Part shown: positions 45,016 to 53,809 of the stretch, piece after piece
Layout of the letters: the number at the start of each line of letters is the position of its first letter
Position numbering within the stretch: position 1 is the stretch's first letter
NCBI GenBank assembly: GCA_018262985.1
Contig: JADFDI010000003.1
Coordinates: 364,249-428,248 of the forward strand
Length of the DNA stretch: 64,000 nucleotides
Source of the DNA: Spirochaetota bacterium
GTDB taxonomy: Bacteria; Spirochaetota; Spirochaetia; Treponematales; UBA12059
Direction of reading: 5' to 3'
Position numbers and translations under genes: made by a program
Notes under the pieces: model-generated
Seen by the model: only the letters and a program-made list of their open reading frames with translations
What the model was told of the DNA's origin: nothing
Databases searched by the model: none

Positions 45016-45025
45016 GCCCGGCTTC

Positions 45026-46315
45026 CTAGAAGTTGGCCTTGAGGACCTCGAGGGTCTTCCGGACCATCTCGTCGGGGCCCATGGGCTTGACGAGGTAGCT
45101 CCTGACGCCCGCCTGGAAGGCCCGGACCACGGCCTCGCGCTGCGAGACCGCGGACAGCACGATCACCGGCAGGTCCAGGTCGCGCGCGTGGAGCTCCGCG
45201 AGCACGTCGAAGCCGTTCTTTTCCGGCATCAGCAGGTCGAGGAACACCAGGTCGAATTCGGACGAACCGATGGCTTCGAGGAACTCGCGGCCGTTCCCGA
45301 AGGCGCTCACCTCGGCGTCCGCGCGCTCGAACACGGTGCGCACGAGCTCCTGGGTGACGAAGTCGTCGTCCACCACCGCCACCCGGAGATCCTTCCAGGC
45401 TTCGCGCAGCGACTCGATGTCGGGCGCGGACTTCGCGTCGCGCGGGCGCTCGGCGCCGAAGCGCATCTCGAGCGCCTCCTTGCCCTCGGAACCGCTCTGG
45501 GCCCTGAGCACGCGGTCGGCGACCAGGTGGGCCTTGCCTTCCTCGAGCTCCGAGCCCGGGTCGATCTCTGCCAGCAGGCCGTCGAGGGCGTACTGCAGGT
45601 TCGACACCACCTCGATGTCGCGGAATTCCTGGCGGCCGACGACGAAGTCGCGCACGAACTTCTCGTTGGTGATGACGCGGATGTGCCGGTGCTTCGCGCC
45701 CGAGGCCTCGACCACGGTGGAGAGCAGGGCTTCGAGGTTGGCGCCGTCCACGAACGAGAGCGAGAGGTCGCTCATGAGGAGGATGACGCGGGGCTTGCGG
45801 ATGGCGTAGAGCTCGAGCAGCTCGGCGATCTTGAAGCGCAGGAGGTCGATCTTCTCGCGGTTCAGCCCCTGGGCTATCTCGACGAAGACGATGTCGTCGT
45901 TGACGTGGGCCTCGAGGATGCAGGGCGTCGCGTCGACCTCGATCGGCGTGCCGAGCAGCTCCGAGAGGGCGGCGTAGAAGGCGTCGATGCGGATGGGCTT
46001 GGTGAAGACCTTGCGGATGTTGAAGGGCATGAGCTCGAGGAGCCGCCGCTTGTCGATCTTCTGGGCGGTCAGGAGCACGGGGGCGGCGGCGGTGTTGGGG
46101 TCGGCCTTCTTGTCCGCGAGGACGTCGCGGGCCGGGCGCCGCGTCACGTGGTAGTCCAGCACCACGAGGTCGGGCAGGACCTCGCGGATGCGGGCCGCGC
46201 CGTCGAGCCCGTTGATGGCGGTCTCGACCCGGAAGCCGAAGCGCTCGAGCTTGCCCTTCATGTACTGCCTGAACAGGTCCGACTCGTCGATGATCAGGAC
46301 GGTTTTCTTCGGCAT
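45026..46315 (-). CDS. Double-receiver response regulator with STAS-like middle domain
   Basis: 429 residues. A first receiver (VLIIDESDLFRQYM; phospho-Asp in VVLDYHVTRR) and a last receiver (VAVVDDDFVTQEL; phospho-Asp in VFLDLLMPEKNG, Lys in YLVKPMG) flank a middle region. That region, about 150-215 (FVEIAQGLNREKIDLLRFKI, PRVILLMSDLSLSF), resembles a STAS/anti-sigma-antagonist fold. There is no DNA-binding output, so output is by protein contact. It lies 3 bp after pfk and 10 bp before the kinase. Confidence 0.87.
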   Translation of the reverse strand: MPKKTVLIIDESDLFRQYMKGKLERFGFRVETAINGLDGAARIREVLPDLVVLDYHVTRRPARDVLADKKADPNTAAAPVLLTAQKIDKRRLLELMPFNIRKVFTKPIRIDAFYAALSELLGTPIEVDATPCILEAHVNDDIVFVEIAQGLNREKIDLLRFKIAELLELYAIRKPRVILLMSDLSLSFVDGANLEALLSTVVEASGAKHRHIRVITNEKFVRDFVVGRQEFRDIEVVSNLQYALDGLLAEIDPGSELEEGKAHLVADRVLRAQSGSEGKEALEMRFGAERPRDAKSAPDIESLREAWKDLRVAVVDDDFVTQELVRTVFERADAEVSAFGNGREFLEAIGSSEFDLVFLDLLMPEKNGFDVLAELHARDLDLPVIVLSAVSQREAVVRAFQAGVRSYLVKPMGPDEMVRKTLEVLKANF

Positions 46316-46318
46316 CTC

Positions 46319-47623
46319 CTACCTCGCCTTGGCCAGCCGGAGCGGCTGCTGGGTGGCTTCCACGGCGTCGCGCCACAGGCTGCCCTCGGGGTCGACCTTC
46401 GCGCGGCGCGCCACCGCGGTGGCGGCCGGGATGTGGACGAACTCGTTGTTGACCATGCCGACCACGAGGCGGGTCTTTCCCGCCATGGCGGCGTGCACCG
46501 CGTTGTTGCCGAGCCGCTCGCAGTAGACGGAGTCGGTGGGAATGGCGGGCGCGGAGCGGATCATGTAGCTCGGGTCGATGTACTTGAGGTTGATCTCGAC
46601 GCCCTTCGCCCGGAAGTGGTCCTGGATGCGGTCGCGCAGGTAGGCGCCGATGTCGCCGAGCCGGCGGTTGCCCGAGGCGTCCGTGCCCTCGCTCTTCGCC
46701 AGTATCTCCTGCCCCGCGCCCTCCGCGGCCACCACGACGGCGTGGCCGCGCCGTTCGAGCCTGGCTTCCAGCGCCGCGAGCAGGCCGTCGGGGCCCTCGA
46801 GCTCGAAGGGCGCCTCGGGAATCAGCACGAAGTTGGCCTCGTGCACCGCGAGCACCGTATGCACCGCGATGAAGCCGGAGTCGCGCCCCATGAGCTTGAC
46901 GAGGCCGATGCCGTTCATGGAGGAATGGGCCTCCGCGTGCGCCGCGGTGACGGCGGCGGCGGCCTCGGCGACGGCCGTCTCGAAGCCGAAGCTGCGGTCG
47001 ATGTAGAGCAGGTCGTTGTCGATGGTCTTCGGGATGCCGACCACGGCGATCTTGAGGCCGCGGCGCTCCACCTCGTCGGCGATGGCTATGGCGCCCTTCA
47101 GGGTGCCGTCGCCGCCGATCGCGAAGAGCATGTTGAGGTTGAGCCGCTCGATGGCGTCCACGATCTCGCTCGTCCGCTCCCCCCCGCCCCGCGAGGATCC
47201 GAGTATGGAGCCGCCGATCTTGTGGATGTCGTCGACCACGTCGGGGTCGAGGGGCTTGACCGCCAGGTTGTGCTCCGGCAGGAAGCCCTGGTAGCCGTAG
47301 CGCACGCCGACCACGCGCCGGACGCCGTAGCGGTTCCACAGGCAGCGGGTGACGGCGCGGATGACGTCGTTGAGGCCCGGGCAGAGGCCGCCGCAGGTCA
47401 CGATGCCGGCGCTCGCGTGCGCGGGCGCGAAGTAGAGCCGTTCCCGCGGTCCGGCGCGCTCGAACGCGAGTCCCTGCCCGCCGGGGTCGACGCCGTGGCG
47501 GACCAGGGACGAGTCGTCGACGTAGTCGGCCACCGCGTCGCCCGGGCGCTTGGAGAGGCCGATGGGAGAGGGCACCGAACGGGGACCGAGGCAGGGCACG
47601 GAGGTTTCGGGGACTATCGGCAT
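46319..47623 (-). CDS. pfk: 6-phosphofructokinase, plant/spirochaete-type
   Basis: 434 residues. GGLCPGLN (78-85) and GGDGTLKG (170-177) are the nucleotide/phosphate loops. Gly rather than Asp at the fourth position of GGDGT favours ATP as phosphoryl donor over PPi. IPKTIDND (197-204) contains the catalytic Asp and a Lys where bacterial PfkA has Gly, as in plant and group-II enzymes. The N-terminal 65 residues are an extension typical of this subgroup. It catalyses fructose-6-phosphate phosphorylation. It heads an operon with the double-receiver regulator and hybrid kinase, an unusual partnership for glycolysis. Confidence 0.9.
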   Translation of the reverse strand: MPIVPETSVPCLGPRSVPSPIGLSKRPGDAVADYVDDSSLVRHGVDPGGQGLAFERAGPRERLYFAPAHASAGIVTCGGLCPGLNDVIRAVTRCLWNRYGVRRVVGVRYGYQGFLPEHNLAVKPLDPDVVDDIHKIGGSILGSSRGGGERTSEIVDAIERLNLNMLFAIGGDGTLKGAIAIADEVERRGLKIAVVGIPKTIDNDLLYIDRSFGFETAVAEAAAAVTAAHAEAHSSMNGIGLVKLMGRDSGFIAVHTVLAVHEANFVLIPEAPFELEGPDGLLAALEARLERRGHAVVVAAEGAGQEILAKSEGTDASGNRRLGDIGAYLRDRIQDHFRAKGVEINLKYIDPSYMIRSAPAIPTDSVYCERLGNNAVHAAMAGKTRLVVGMVNNEFVHIPAATAVARRAKVDPEGSLWRDAVEATQQPLRLAKAR

Positions 47624-47660
47624 GGATGCTCCGGAGGGCCGGCGGGCCGCTCACCAATCG

Positions 47661-47689
47661 AGTATAGACGGGCCATGGCGCCTTATCAA
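47661..47689 (-). promoter_or_regulatory. Promoter of the pfk operon
   Basis: Minus strand TTGATA (47689-47684), 17-bp spacer, TATACT (47666-47661). The start near 47654 gives a leader of about 31 nt; GGAGCATCC precedes ATG 47623. Confidence 0.75.
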
Positions 47690-47778
47690 TGTCGGGCGAC
47701 GACCGGGGCGCGGCGACCGGAGCCGGACGGCGGGCACCCGCGGCGCCGACCGCGCCCGGCTCCGCGCGGGACCCAGGC

Positions 47779-47807
47779 TTGACGGCGCCGGACCCCCCGC
47801 CTAGAAT
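47779..47807 (+). promoter_or_regulatory. Promoter of the HisKA_2 kinase gene
   Basis: TTGACG (47779-47784), 17-bp spacer, TAGAAT (47802-47807). The start near 47814 leaves just enough leader for GGAGG at 47820-47824, which supports initiation at ATC 47831. Confidence 0.75.
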
Positions 47808-47830
47808 TCGCGGACGACCGGAGGTTTCCC

Positions 47831-49402
47831 ATCGACACCACGCACGAAGCCCGTCCGAGCGGCGAACTCCGCGTCCTCTGCGCGCTCGCGCCGCGTTCCG
47901 GTCCCGGAGCGGCCGAGGCCGCCGCCGCGGCGGGCAAGGGCTTCGCGTTCAGCTTCCCCTCCGAGCTCCGCGACATCGAGGCCGCCATCGGCGAAGGCCG
48001 CGCCGACGTCATCGTCGCCGACTTCCGCTTCGCCTCCGGGGCTTTCGCGGACTGGCTCTCGCTCTGGCCCCTGCCGAGCGTCATCCTGCTCGACGGCACC
48101 GAGGATCCGGCCCGCGTCGAGAACGCGCTGCGCGACGAGTCGAGCTTCTTCCTCTTCCGCGACGAGGGCGGAGCCTGGACCCGGCTGCTGCCCATCCTGA
48201 TCCGCAAGGCGGCCACGGTCCGCGAGGCCATCGCGCGGCAGAACGCCCACATCGCGCTGACCGAGCACCAGTACCTCAACCTGATGCGCGCCATCCCCGA
48301 CGTGGTCTATGTCCTCGACGCCGCGGGCCGCTTCACCTACCTGAACGACGCCGTACGCCGGCTCGGCTGGGACCCCGCGCGCCTCATCGGCCGGCACTTC
48401 ACCACCATCGTGCATCCGGAGGACGCCCCCAAGGTCAGCCGGGAAGAGGTGCTGCCGGTGCTGTGCGGCCAGGTCACCGGTCCCGACTGCGCGCCCAAGC
48501 TCTTCGACGAGCGCCGTTCCGGCGACCGGATGACGCGCAACCTGGAGCTCAGGCTGCTCGCCGGCAACGGGCGCGTCGCAGGCGACCCGAGCGCCTGGGC
48601 GCTCGGGTCCATCAACGCCTTCGGCGAGGTCAACGCCGTCGGATTCAGCATGCCCGAGCTCCGCGGCGCGCCCGGGGGCACCATCGGCGTCATCCGGGAC
48701 GTCACCCAGCGCCGGGTCAACGAGGACGCCCTCAAGCGCGACCTCCGCTCCCGCGAGGTGCTGCTGCGCGAGATCCACCACCGCGTCAAGAACAACCTGC
48801 AGGTCGTTTCCAGCCTCCTCAACCTCCAGCAGCACGCCGTCGAGGACGCGCGGGCCCAGGCGGTCTTCCTGGAATGCCAGACCCAGATCCAGTCCATGGC
48901 CATGGTCCACGAGCAGATCTACCAGCGCGCCGAGCTCGACGGAGTCGGCGCGGCCGGCTACGTGGAAAGCCTGGTGCGCTACCTCGCCGGAGTCTACGAG
49001 GCCGAATGGCGCGGCGTCTCGGTGTCGGTCGACGCGAAGGGCGAGCTCCGGCTCGACCTCGATTCGGCCATTCCGGCCGCCATCATCGTCAACGAGCTCG
49101 TGTCCAACGCCTTCAAGCACGCCTTTCCCGACGGACGCAAGGGCGCGGTCCGGGTCCGGGTGGACCTGTCGGCCGTCGGCGAGGCCATCATCGAGGTTGC
49201 CGACGACGGCGTCGGCTTCGCCGCCTCGATGGCGGCCAAGGCCCCCGACGCCCCGCGCTCGCTCGGCCTGGACCTGGTGCAGGCCCTGGCCCGCCAGCTC
49301 CGCGGCGAGCTCGGCTTCCGGGATCGCGAGGGAGGCGGGTCGGTCTGCCTGCTGCGCTTCAAGCCGCTCCTCCGCGAGGGTCCGCTCGAGGCGGTCGACT
49401 GA
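47831..49402 (+). CDS. HisKA_2-type sensor histidine kinase, apparent ATC start
   Basis: 523 residues if it starts at ATC 47831. The frame is open from 47783 and has no ATG, GTG or TTG until ATG 48284. GGAGG (47820-47824) is 6 nt before ATC and a good promoter ends at 47807. Residues 1-115 resemble a receiver-like domain (RADVIVADFRFASG) without an obvious phospho-Asp. A PAS domain (IPDVVYVLDAAGRFTYLN) follows, then HisKA_2 with EIHHRVKNNLQV carrying the phospho-His, and HATPase (NELVSNAFKHAFP, DDGVGF). Such kinases serve two-component or general-stress pathways. The minimal alternative is 48284-49402, which would lose the N-terminal domain. Confidence 0.82.
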   Translation: MDTTHEARPSGELRVLCALAPRSGPGAAEAAAAAGKGFAFSFPSELRDIEAAIGEGRADVIVADFRFASGAFADWLSLWPLPSVILLDGTEDPARVENALRDESSFFLFRDEGGAWTRLLPILIRKAATVREAIARQNAHIALTEHQYLNLMRAIPDVVYVLDAAGRFTYLNDAVRRLGWDPARLIGRHFTTIVHPEDAPKVSREEVLPVLCGQVTGPDCAPKLFDERRSGDRMTRNLELRLLAGNGRVAGDPSAWALGSINAFGEVNAVGFSMPELRGAPGGTIGVIRDVTQRRVNEDALKRDLRSREVLLREIHHRVKNNLQVVSSLLNLQQHAVEDARAQAVFLECQTQIQSMAMVHEQIYQRAELDGVGAAGYVESLVRYLAGVYEAEWRGVSVSVDAKGELRLDLDSAIPAAIIVNELVSNAFKHAFPDGRKGAVRVRVDLSAVGEAIIEVADDGVGFAASMAAKAPDAPRSLGLDLVQALARQLRGELGFRDREGGGSVCLLRFKPLLREGPLEAVD

Positions 49403-49404
49403 GC

Positions 49405-51096
49405 TCAGTATCCCGAGCGCTCGATGACGGCGAGGTCGTCGAGCAGGGCTTTCTCCCCCGGCAGCTCGCGCAGGGCTTCCTCGATCGTCGCTCGCGCCTC
49501 CGCCCTCCGTCCCGCGTTCCAGTGCGAGACGAAGCGGTTGTGGTATTCCGCCACGGCGTTGGAGCGGAAGGCGCGTTCGGCGTCGCGGAGCGTCCGGTCG
49601 GAGGGCCAGCGCGCCGTCGCGGGCTTGAGCACCTTCCAGGCTGAGAGCCAGCCCGAGGCGGTTCCGACGCGGTTCGCTTCCCGGACGTAGACGTAGGCGA
49701 AGGCTTCAAGGAGCCGGGCCTCGCTCAGGACGCGCGAGGCCGCGACCGCCTCGATCCCGGCCAGCGCGGTCAGGAAGTCCGGGGCGCGGACCGCCCTCGC
49801 GAGCAGAGCCTCGGCCACCATGGCGCGGAAGGCGGAGGCGTCCGCAGGGGCGAGGAACGGTTCGCGCGCCTCCAGCAGGGCCGCGGCCTCGTCGATCCGG
49901 CCGGCGCCGAGCAGGGCGGCGAGCGAGTTGTTGGCGGCGGTCTTGAGGAAGAGCTCCAGCCTTCCGTCATCGAAGCCGGCGGCCTTGAGCGCGAGGGCCC
50001 GGTCCCAGCCTTCGTCCCAGCGCCCGGCTTCGCCGAGCCGCGCCAGGGCGTTGAGCGTCACCACCAGCTCGAGCTCCTCGAGCCGTTCGTGGGATCCGGC
50101 GCGTTCCCGCGCCTCGGCGATCGCGCCGAGCGCGCCGGCCGCGTCCTCGCGCCGATCGAGCCAGGCGACCAGGTTCGACACGCGGTCGAGGTAGAATCCC
50201 GCGCCCGTCGCGCCGCCGACCAGGTCGAGGTACTCGGCGCCGATCGCCGCCGACTCGCGCCAGGCGCCGCCGCGCTCGAGCAGGGTGGCGCGGTTCGACA
50301 GTATCAGGCCGAGGAATTCGCGGTCGCCGATGACGCGGCGTCGCGAGTAGGCGGTCGGGGGTACGTAGGCGTAGCCGGTCACGCGGCCGAAGCTGTCGGT
50401 GAATTCCTTGCGCGAGCCGGGGTCGAAGCCGTAGGGGTTCGTGGTCTCGACGTCGATGGTCCGCCCGGAGGCGCGAACCAGGCTGAAAGCGTGGTCCGGA
50501 GCGACGACGGCGGCGGCGTCGACGCCGGCGGCCTTCGCGAACACCGAGTAGAGCGCCGCCGACGAGACGCAGTTGTAGTCCCCTCCGAGCGCCGCCAGGT
50601 CGACCCGGGTCTGCTCCTCGACGTAGCGGCGGAAGAAGCGATCATGGAGGAAGTCGAGGGCCGCCGAGGCGCGTTCCGCCTCGTCGCGGACGAGCGCGGC
50701 CTCCGCCGTCCACTCGCCGAGCGCTTCGAGGATCCGGCTCCGCGCGGCGTCGCGTTCGGTCGCCGTCCCGCCCGAGGCCAGCAGCGCGCCTTCGAGGAAG
50801 TCCTCCCAGCCGAGGGGCTCGTCCAGGGCGCCGAGCCGGGCCAGGCCCGTCGCCGCGGGAAGGGAGGCGAGGACTGGCGCCGCCGCGGCGGCTGGAGGCG
50901 CCGGCGATCCGACGGCCGGGGGCGAGGCGGGGGTCGTGACGGACCGCGAATCCGCCGCGGCGGCCGGACTCGTCGCGCAGGAGACCGCGACGAGCGCCAG
51001 CGCCAGGGTGGCGGCGCGTTCCGCCATGTTCGCCGCCCGTCCGTGGCGCGGATCGCGCGCCGGGGCCGGTCCTTCGTTCGTGCTTGTCCGCGGCAT
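49405..51096 (-). CDS. Transglutaminase-like lipoprotein with helical repeats
   Basis: 563 residues from ATG 51096, behind GGAGGGACC. An internal ATG 51027 would begin MAERAATLALALVAVSC, a classical lipoprotein signal, so the shorter start is also plausible. After a Pro/Ala-rich linker comes a transglutaminase/protease-like core: Cys in GGDYNCVSSAALYSVFAKAAGV, then His in APDHAFSLVR and a likely Asp in TIDVETTNPYG. The C-terminal 330 residues are helical repeats of TPR/SEL type. It would act at the periplasmic or outer-membrane face. Its stop is only 2 bp from the stop of the convergent kinase gene. Confidence 0.75.
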   Translation of the reverse strand: MPRTSTNEGPAPARDPRHGRAANMAERAATLALALVAVSCATSPAAAADSRSVTTPASPPAVGSPAPPAAAAAPVLASLPAATGLARLGALDEPLGWEDFLEGALLASGGTATERDAARSRILEALGEWTAEAALVRDEAERASAALDFLHDRFFRRYVEEQTRVDLAALGGDYNCVSSAALYSVFAKAAGVDAAAVVAPDHAFSLVRASGRTIDVETTNPYGFDPGSRKEFTDSFGRVTGYAYVPPTAYSRRRVIGDREFLGLILSNRATLLERGGAWRESAAIGAEYLDLVGGATGAGFYLDRVSNLVAWLDRREDAAGALGAIAEARERAGSHERLEELELVVTLNALARLGEAGRWDEGWDRALALKAAGFDDGRLELFLKTAANNSLAALLGAGRIDEAAALLEAREPFLAPADASAFRAMVAEALLARAVRAPDFLTALAGIEAVAASRVLSEARLLEAFAYVYVREANRVGTASGWLSAWKVLKPATARWPSDRTLRDAERAFRSNAVAEYHNRFVSHWNAGRRAEARATIEEALRELPGEKALLDDLAVIERSGY

Positions 51097-51189
51097 GGTC
51101 CCTCCGGTATATTCTGACGACGCTACCAATACAATCTACACAACCAGCACGCGGTCGGCCACGATACGCCCCGCGCCGGAGGATTTTCA

Positions 51190-52128
51190 ATGAACGCTGA
51201 ATACGATCTCGCCGTCATCGGCGCCGGAGCGGCCGGACTCGCCGCCGCGCAGTACGGGGCGCGCGCCGCGCTCCGCGTGGTCGTCATCGAGGAGATGGCG
51301 CCGGGCGGCCAGGCCCTCGTCATCGACAGGCTCGAGAACTATCCCGGCATCCTCGAACCCGTCACCGGCTTCGACTTCGCCGACCTCATGCGCGCCCAGG
51401 CCGAGCGCTTCGGGGCGGAGTTCCGCACCACGGGCGCTTCCGCCGTCCGCAAGGACGGCGGCGTTTTCACCGTCGAGACCTCCGACGGTCCCGTCACGGC
51501 CCTGGCCGTCGTGCTGGCCACCGGGGCCAAGCACCGCCATCTCGGCGCTCCCGGCGAGGAGGAGCTGCAAGGCCGCGGCGTCTCGTACTGCGCCACCTGC
51601 GACGGCCCCTTCTTCAAGGGCAAGCCCATGCTCGTGGTCGGCGGCGGCGACGCGGCCTGCGACGAGGCCAAGTTCCTCGCCAAGCTGAGCCCGAAGATCA
51701 TCATGGTCCACCGCAAGGACCGCTTCCGGGCCCAGAAGTCCCTGGCCGAGCGCGTGCTCGCGGACCCGAACATCGAGGTCCGCTTCGAGACGGTGGTCGA
51801 GCGCATCGAGGGGACCAAGCAGGTCGAGGCGGTCACGCTCAAGAACCTCAAGACCGGCGAGTCCTACCGCGAGGAGGTGCCGGCGGTCTTCGTCTTCGTG
51901 GGCTCGATTCCCCAGACCGCCCTGGCGCCCGAATCGGTCGCGAAGGACGAGGCCGGTTCCATCGTCACGAACGAGCGCATGGAGACGAGCCTCCCCGGCT
52001 TCTTCGCGGCGGGCGATGTCCGCGTCACGCCCTTCCGCCAGGTCGTGACGAGCGCCGCGGACGGCGCGGTGGCGGCCCATTGCGCGGCGCAGTACATCGA
52101 CGCGCTCAAGGGACAGGCTTACGCCTAG
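51190..52128 (+). CDS. trxB: Thioredoxin-disulfide reductase
   Basis: 312 residues. FAD motif GAGAAGLAAA (11-20), redox pair CATC (Cys134, Cys137), NADPH motif GGGDAACDEA with MVHRKDRFRA, and the C-terminal FAAGDVRV for FAD. It passes electrons from NADPH to thioredoxin. GGAGGA precedes ATG 51190. It is divergent from the transglutaminase-like gene and followed at once by the GH3 gene. Confidence 0.94.
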   Translation: MNAEYDLAVIGAGAAGLAAAQYGARAALRVVVIEEMAPGGQALVIDRLENYPGILEPVTGFDFADLMRAQAERFGAEFRTTGASAVRKDGGVFTVETSDGPVTALAVVLATGAKHRHLGAPGEEELQGRGVSYCATCDGPFFKGKPMLVVGGGDAACDEAKFLAKLSPKIIMVHRKDRFRAQKSLAERVLADPNIEVRFETVVERIEGTKQVEAVTLKNLKTGESYREEVPAVFVFVGSIPQTALAPESVAKDEAGSIVTNERMETSLPGFFAAGDVRVTPFRQVVTSAADGAVAAHCAAQYIDALKGQAYA

Positions 52129-52306
52129 GCGGGCCGCCCGCGGCGGAGCCGTCGCGCTCGCGGCGGCCCTGGCGCTCGCCTCGCTCGGCGCGGACTCCTT
52201 CGCCCAGTCGCGCGTCGACTTCTGGAACGTCGAGGGCGAGCCCGCCGAGGCCGCGCGCGTCCTCGCCGCCGCCCTTTCGCCGGAGGAGCTCCTCGGCCAG
52301 CTCTTC

Positions 52307-53809
52307 ATGATGACCTATCCGGGCACCGAGCCGTCGCCGCTCCTCTTCGAGTGGATCCGGCGGCGCGCGCTCGGCGGCATCAAGGTGTTCGGCTGGAACG
52401 CCGAGGACACGGGCGTCCTCGCGCGCGTCGTGGCCCGCATCCAGGCGGCCGCGGCCGCCTCTCCCCACGGCATCCCGCCGCTCGTCGCCACCGACCAGGA
52501 GGGCGGCTGGATCCGCCACGTCAAGGGCGGCACCAGCGAAACGCCCGGCGCCATGGCCATCGGCGCCTCCGGGCGCCCGATCGACGCCTACCGGGCGGGG
52601 CTCTACATCGGCCGCGAGCTCTCCGCCCTCGGCGTCACCATGAACTTCGCCCCGACCGTCGACCTGGCCACCCGGCCGCGCTCGCCCATCATCGGCAGCC
52701 GCGCCTTCTCCGAGGACCCGGTGACGGTCGGCGCCCTCGCCGCCGCCTTCTACCGGGGCATGGACGCGGCCGGGGTGGCCTGCACCGCCAAGCACTTTCC
52801 CGGCCACGGCGACACGGAGCTCGATTCGCACGGCGTCCTGCCCGTAATCGACGTCGACGCCGAGACCCTCTGGAACCGCGAGCTCGTGCCTTATCGCATG
52901 CTCGCGGCCGAGGGCGTTCCGGCCGTGATGAGCGGCCACCTCGCGTATCCGCGCGTCGCGGGCGACTCGACGCCCGCCTCGCTCTCGCCCGCGCTCCTCG
53001 AAGGCTACCTGCGCGGCCGCATCGGGTTCGACGGCGTCGTCGTGACCGACGACCTCTTCATGTCGGGCGCCGCCGTCGCGGGCGGCTTCGCCGAGGCTTG
53101 CGTCCGCGCCCTCGAGGCGGGCAACGACATCATCATGATCTCGCGGACCCTCGAGCTGGACGACTGGGCCTGGACCCGGCTGCTCCGCGAGTACCGGGAC
53201 GATCCCGCCTTCGCGGCCCGGGTGCGCCGTTCGGCCGAGCGCGTGCTCGAGCTCAAGCTGCGCTACCTGCGGCCGCGCGGCAAGGCGGGCGTGGGTCCCG
53301 CGCCCGAGAGCGAGCGCGCGCTCCGCACGACGGAATCGAAGGCTTTCTTCCTCGACCTCGCGGCCCGCAGCGCGACGGCCCTGCCGGGCTGGACGGGGCC
53401 GCTCCGGCCCTCGAAGGCGGGCAGGGTGCTCCTCGTCGGCCAGTACGGCGATTTCTTCGCCGAAGGCAGCCTCGCGTATCCCGACGCGGCCTGGTTCCGC
53501 TACTCCTACGCTCCCGTCAACGCCCCGGACCCGGGCGAGCTCGAGGCGCTGCTCGCTCTGGCCGGGCGCTTCGACTCGATCGTGCTCGCGGTCTCGAACC
53601 CCGCCGGCGAGGCCTACCTGAAGGCGCTCTCCGCCGCGGGCCGCGAGGTCTGGGTCATCTCCTCGCTCAGCCCCGCCTTCGCCCTCGCCGGGCGCCGATA
53701 CTCGGGCGGCATAGCGGTTTACGGCTACTCGCGCGAATCCTTCGCGGCCGGCTTCGCGGCGCTCGCGGGCAGCATCGAGCCCTCGGGCCGACTCCCCTTC
53801 ACCCCATGA
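52307..53809 (+). CDS. Glycoside hydrolase family 3, beta-N-acetylhexosaminidase-like
   Basis: 500 residues from ATG 52307, but the true product is probably longer. The same frame upstream (from about 52121) encodes a signal-like GGAVALAAALALASLGADSF and the conserved LSPEELLGQLF that begins the GH3 barrel, with no ATG, GTG or TTG. GH3 motifs: GIKVFGWN, TDQEGG, GVTMNFAPTVDL, KHFPGHGDTELDSH (catalytic His/Asp dyad of NagZ-type enzymes) and VVVTDDLFMSGA with the nucleophile Asp. A C-terminal barrel-associated domain follows. It would release N-acetylhexosamine from peptidoglycan or glycans. Confidence 0.87.
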   Translation: MMTYPGTEPSPLLFEWIRRRALGGIKVFGWNAEDTGVLARVVARIQAAAAASPHGIPPLVATDQEGGWIRHVKGGTSETPGAMAIGASGRPIDAYRAGLYIGRELSALGVTMNFAPTVDLATRPRSPIIGSRAFSEDPVTVGALAAAFYRGMDAAGVACTAKHFPGHGDTELDSHGVLPVIDVDAETLWNRELVPYRMLAAEGVPAVMSGHLAYPRVAGDSTPASLSPALLEGYLRGRIGFDGVVVTDDLFMSGAAVAGGFAEACVRALEAGNDIIMISRTLELDDWAWTRLLREYRDDPAFAARVRRSAERVLELKLRYLRPRGKAGVGPAPESERALRTTESKAFFLDLAARSATALPGWTGPLRPSKAGRVLLVGQYGDFFAEGSLAYPDAAWFRYSYAPVNAPDPGELEALLALAGRFDSIVLAVSNPAGEAYLKALSAAGREVWVISSLSPAFALAGRRYSGGIAVYGYSRESFAAGFAALAGSIEPSGRLPFTP

